From Rhodospirillaceae bacterium CCH5-H10 (GTDB lineage Bacteria > Pseudomonadota > Alphaproteobacteria > Reyranellales > Reyranellaceae), in contig LSKJ01000530.1 in NCBI GenBank assembly GCA_001557035.1, positions 1-35,606 of the forward strand: a stretch of 35,606 bases of DNA. The letters run 5' to 3'. Numbering within the stretch: position 1 is the stretch's first letter; each line of letters starts with the position of its first letter. Positions 34,578-35,606 of this stretch are shown here, in pieces. The notes under the pieces were generated by a model. The model made no database searches. It was not told the origin of the DNA and saw only the letters and a program-made list of their open reading frames with translations. The translations under genes were made by a program, and so were the position numbers.

Positions 34578-35489
34578 TCAACCCTTCGCGTCGCCAGCCT
34601 TTTCTTTTGGCTCGTTCTTGGTTGGATCGAACCACACCGGCGCCCGGTCGAAGGCGTCGACCAGGGCGGCCGCCTCGACCGGATCAACCAGCGTCTCGTG
34701 TCCGTTGAGAATGCTGTTGCGGATGCGGCGCAGCGTATCGAGCTGCTTCTGCTGCTCGCCTGACAGGTGGAAGCGCTCTTCCTCGAACAGGCTCTCGAGC
34801 GCCACGGCGCGATCGTCCGGCATGCCGGCGTGGCGCTTGATCTCGCGCTCGAAATTCACGGCGGCGTTGAGCACGGCCTGGTAGGGCATCTTGAGGTCGA
34901 GGAGCTGTTTCGGCGCCAGCGCTTCGACGGGCGTCCTCTTCGCGGGGGAATGGGCGAGGTTGCGGAAGAGCGGGCGCTGGCCGTCTTCCGGCTTTTCCTC
35001 GATGGGCTCGGGCCAGACGCCCAGCTCCTTGAGCTCCTCGACGCCGACGCGGATGCTGACGAAATCGTTGACGGGACTGGGGGCGGGAGCGGACGCAAGG
35101 GCCAGTTCGACGACCGTTACGGAGGCAGGCGTGGCGACCGGCTCGAAGGTCGGTTCCAGGATGAGCAGTGGCGCCGGCTCCGGCGCCTTCTCCGGTTCTG
35201 TCTCGGCCTTCTTCTCCGGCGCGGGCAGCCTAGGCGGCTCCGAGGGAGGCGCGGCGATGACCGTCGTGGCGGCTTTCTCGGTCGGGGCACTCCTCGCCGC
35301 GCGCAGGACCAGCCCCTGCGCCGCCAGGATGCAGAAGAACGCCACGCCGCCCGCCGTCACGCCGTCGAGCGGCATCTGCTTGGCCTGCGCCACGATCGCG
35401 CCGTAGGCGACGCCGCCGGCCAGCGGCAGGATCAGCTCTTTCAGCACGCGTAGCGCGATTGGCGTCCCGCCAGCCTTCTTCTCGTCCAT
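34578..35489 (-). CDS. Membrane-anchored protein of unknown function with HEPN-like C-terminus
   Basis: The protein has 303 residues. Two hydrophobic segments lie near 20-35 (LILPLAGGVAYGAIVAQA) and 46-62 (GVTAGGVAFFCILAAQGLVL). A long Pro/Glu/Ala-rich linker follows (about 70-150). The C-terminal third is helical: KMPYQAVLNAAVNFEREIKR, then an acidic stretch, then LDTLRRIRNSILNGHETLVD, whose R-N-x5-H spacing is the HEPN-type pattern. I do not recognise the whole protein. The start is probably ATG 35489 (MDEKKAGG); upstream in-frame sequence is low-complexity. It is convergent with the DUF4145 gene. The HEPN link is a motif-level inference. Confidence 0.68.
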   Translation of the reverse strand: MDEKKAGGTPIALRVLKELILPLAGGVAYGAIVAQAKQMPLDGVTAGGVAFFCILAAQGLVLRAARSAPTEKAATTVIAAPPSEPPRLPAPEKKAETEPEKAPEPAPLLILEPTFEPVATPASVTVVELALASAPAPSPVNDFVSIRVGVEELKELGVWPEPIEEKPEDGQRPLFRNLAHSPAKRTPVEALAPKQLLDLKMPYQAVLNAAVNFEREIKRHAGMPDDRAVALESLFEEERFHLSGEQQKQLDTLRRIRNSILNGHETLVDPVEAAALVDAFDRAPVWFDPTKNEPKEKAGDAKG

Positions 35490-35606
35490 CGACCCCAATC
35501 CATTCGCTCCGGCCGCCGCGCCGGAAAAAGCCCGCGCCGTACTAACAAACCTCGGCGGTGCGACCAAGCACGAGGGCAAGCGGAGGGCGGGGGAGAAGCC
35601 CCCCCC
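35490..35606. other. Right edge, no gene seen
   Basis: These bases lie upstream of the membrane protein's start and should contain its promoter, though none is clear by eye. The final 25 bases can form a GC-rich hairpin (GGCGGGGGAGAAGCCCCCC-like) that is cut by the window edge. Confidence 0.4.

Noticed and set aside
33637..35489. A defence island
   Set aside because: Only HEPN-like motifs support it. No nuclease, methylase, toxin-antitoxin pair or phage gene is nearby, so it is given as a low-confidence idea only.

Overview
The window is a high-GC chromosomal segment from an alphaproteobacterium. The strongest support is the housekeeping block dgt-argS-SPOR protein-nagZ-scpA-scpB-tatA-tatB-tatC-serS-surE-pcm-nlpD (16740-29438), an order typical of that class. 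The surrounding catabolic genes (a Bug-type binding protein, amidohydrolases, a TfdA-like dioxygenase, a Baeyer-Villiger/FMO-like flavoprotein) fit a soil or water Rhodospirillales/Reyranella-like organism. That genus-level guess is inference only. I found no tRNA, rRNA, CRISPR array, transposase, integrase or phage gene.

Region 1 (1-9771) is accessory metabolism. A minus-strand operon (amidohydrolase, EamA permease, class I aminotransferase) diverges from a plus-strand flavin monooxygenase carrying an N-terminal NTF2-like domain, followed by a CHRD lipoprotein. Then comes a minus-strand trio (aldo/keto reductase, second amidohydrolase, 52-residue DUF2934-like protein) diverging from a glutathione S-transferase. 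The last 97 bases of the GST gene recur, diverged, about 930 bases downstream. A secreted protein of unknown function and lower GC lies between the two copies.

Region 2 (9772-15389) is a minus-strand set: zinc-less MDR oxidoreductase, orphan Bug/TctC binding protein, aldolase-SDR fusion and TfdA-like dioxygenase. These look like one catabolic operon. Upstream of it is gpt, set apart by a perfect inverted repeat.

Region 3 (15524-29438) reads entirely on the plus strand: terC-like and usp genes, then dNTP hydrolysis (dgt), arginyl- and seryl-tRNA synthesis, peptidoglycan turnover and division (SPOR protein, NagZ, NlpD-like), chromosome condensation (ScpA/ScpB), the complete Tat translocon, and the stress pair SurE/Pcm. 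ScpB carries a very unusual acidic insert: 68 of 78 residues are Asp or Glu.

Region 4 (29555-35606) holds a DUF1491 gene, an Uup-type ABC-F ATPase and an M20 peptidase. After these, an AT-richer patch holds a DUF4145 protein, convergent with a membrane-anchored protein whose C-terminus has a HEPN-like R-N-x5-H signature.

At least seven gene ends are followed by nested inverted-repeat elements of four sequence types. In several, conserved outer boxes flank inner mini-hairpins whose sequence differs between the two arms. With the GST/unknown-gene junction, the acidic ScpB and the HEPN-like pair, these are the parts most worth a second look. I did not find a clear, self-contained new system.
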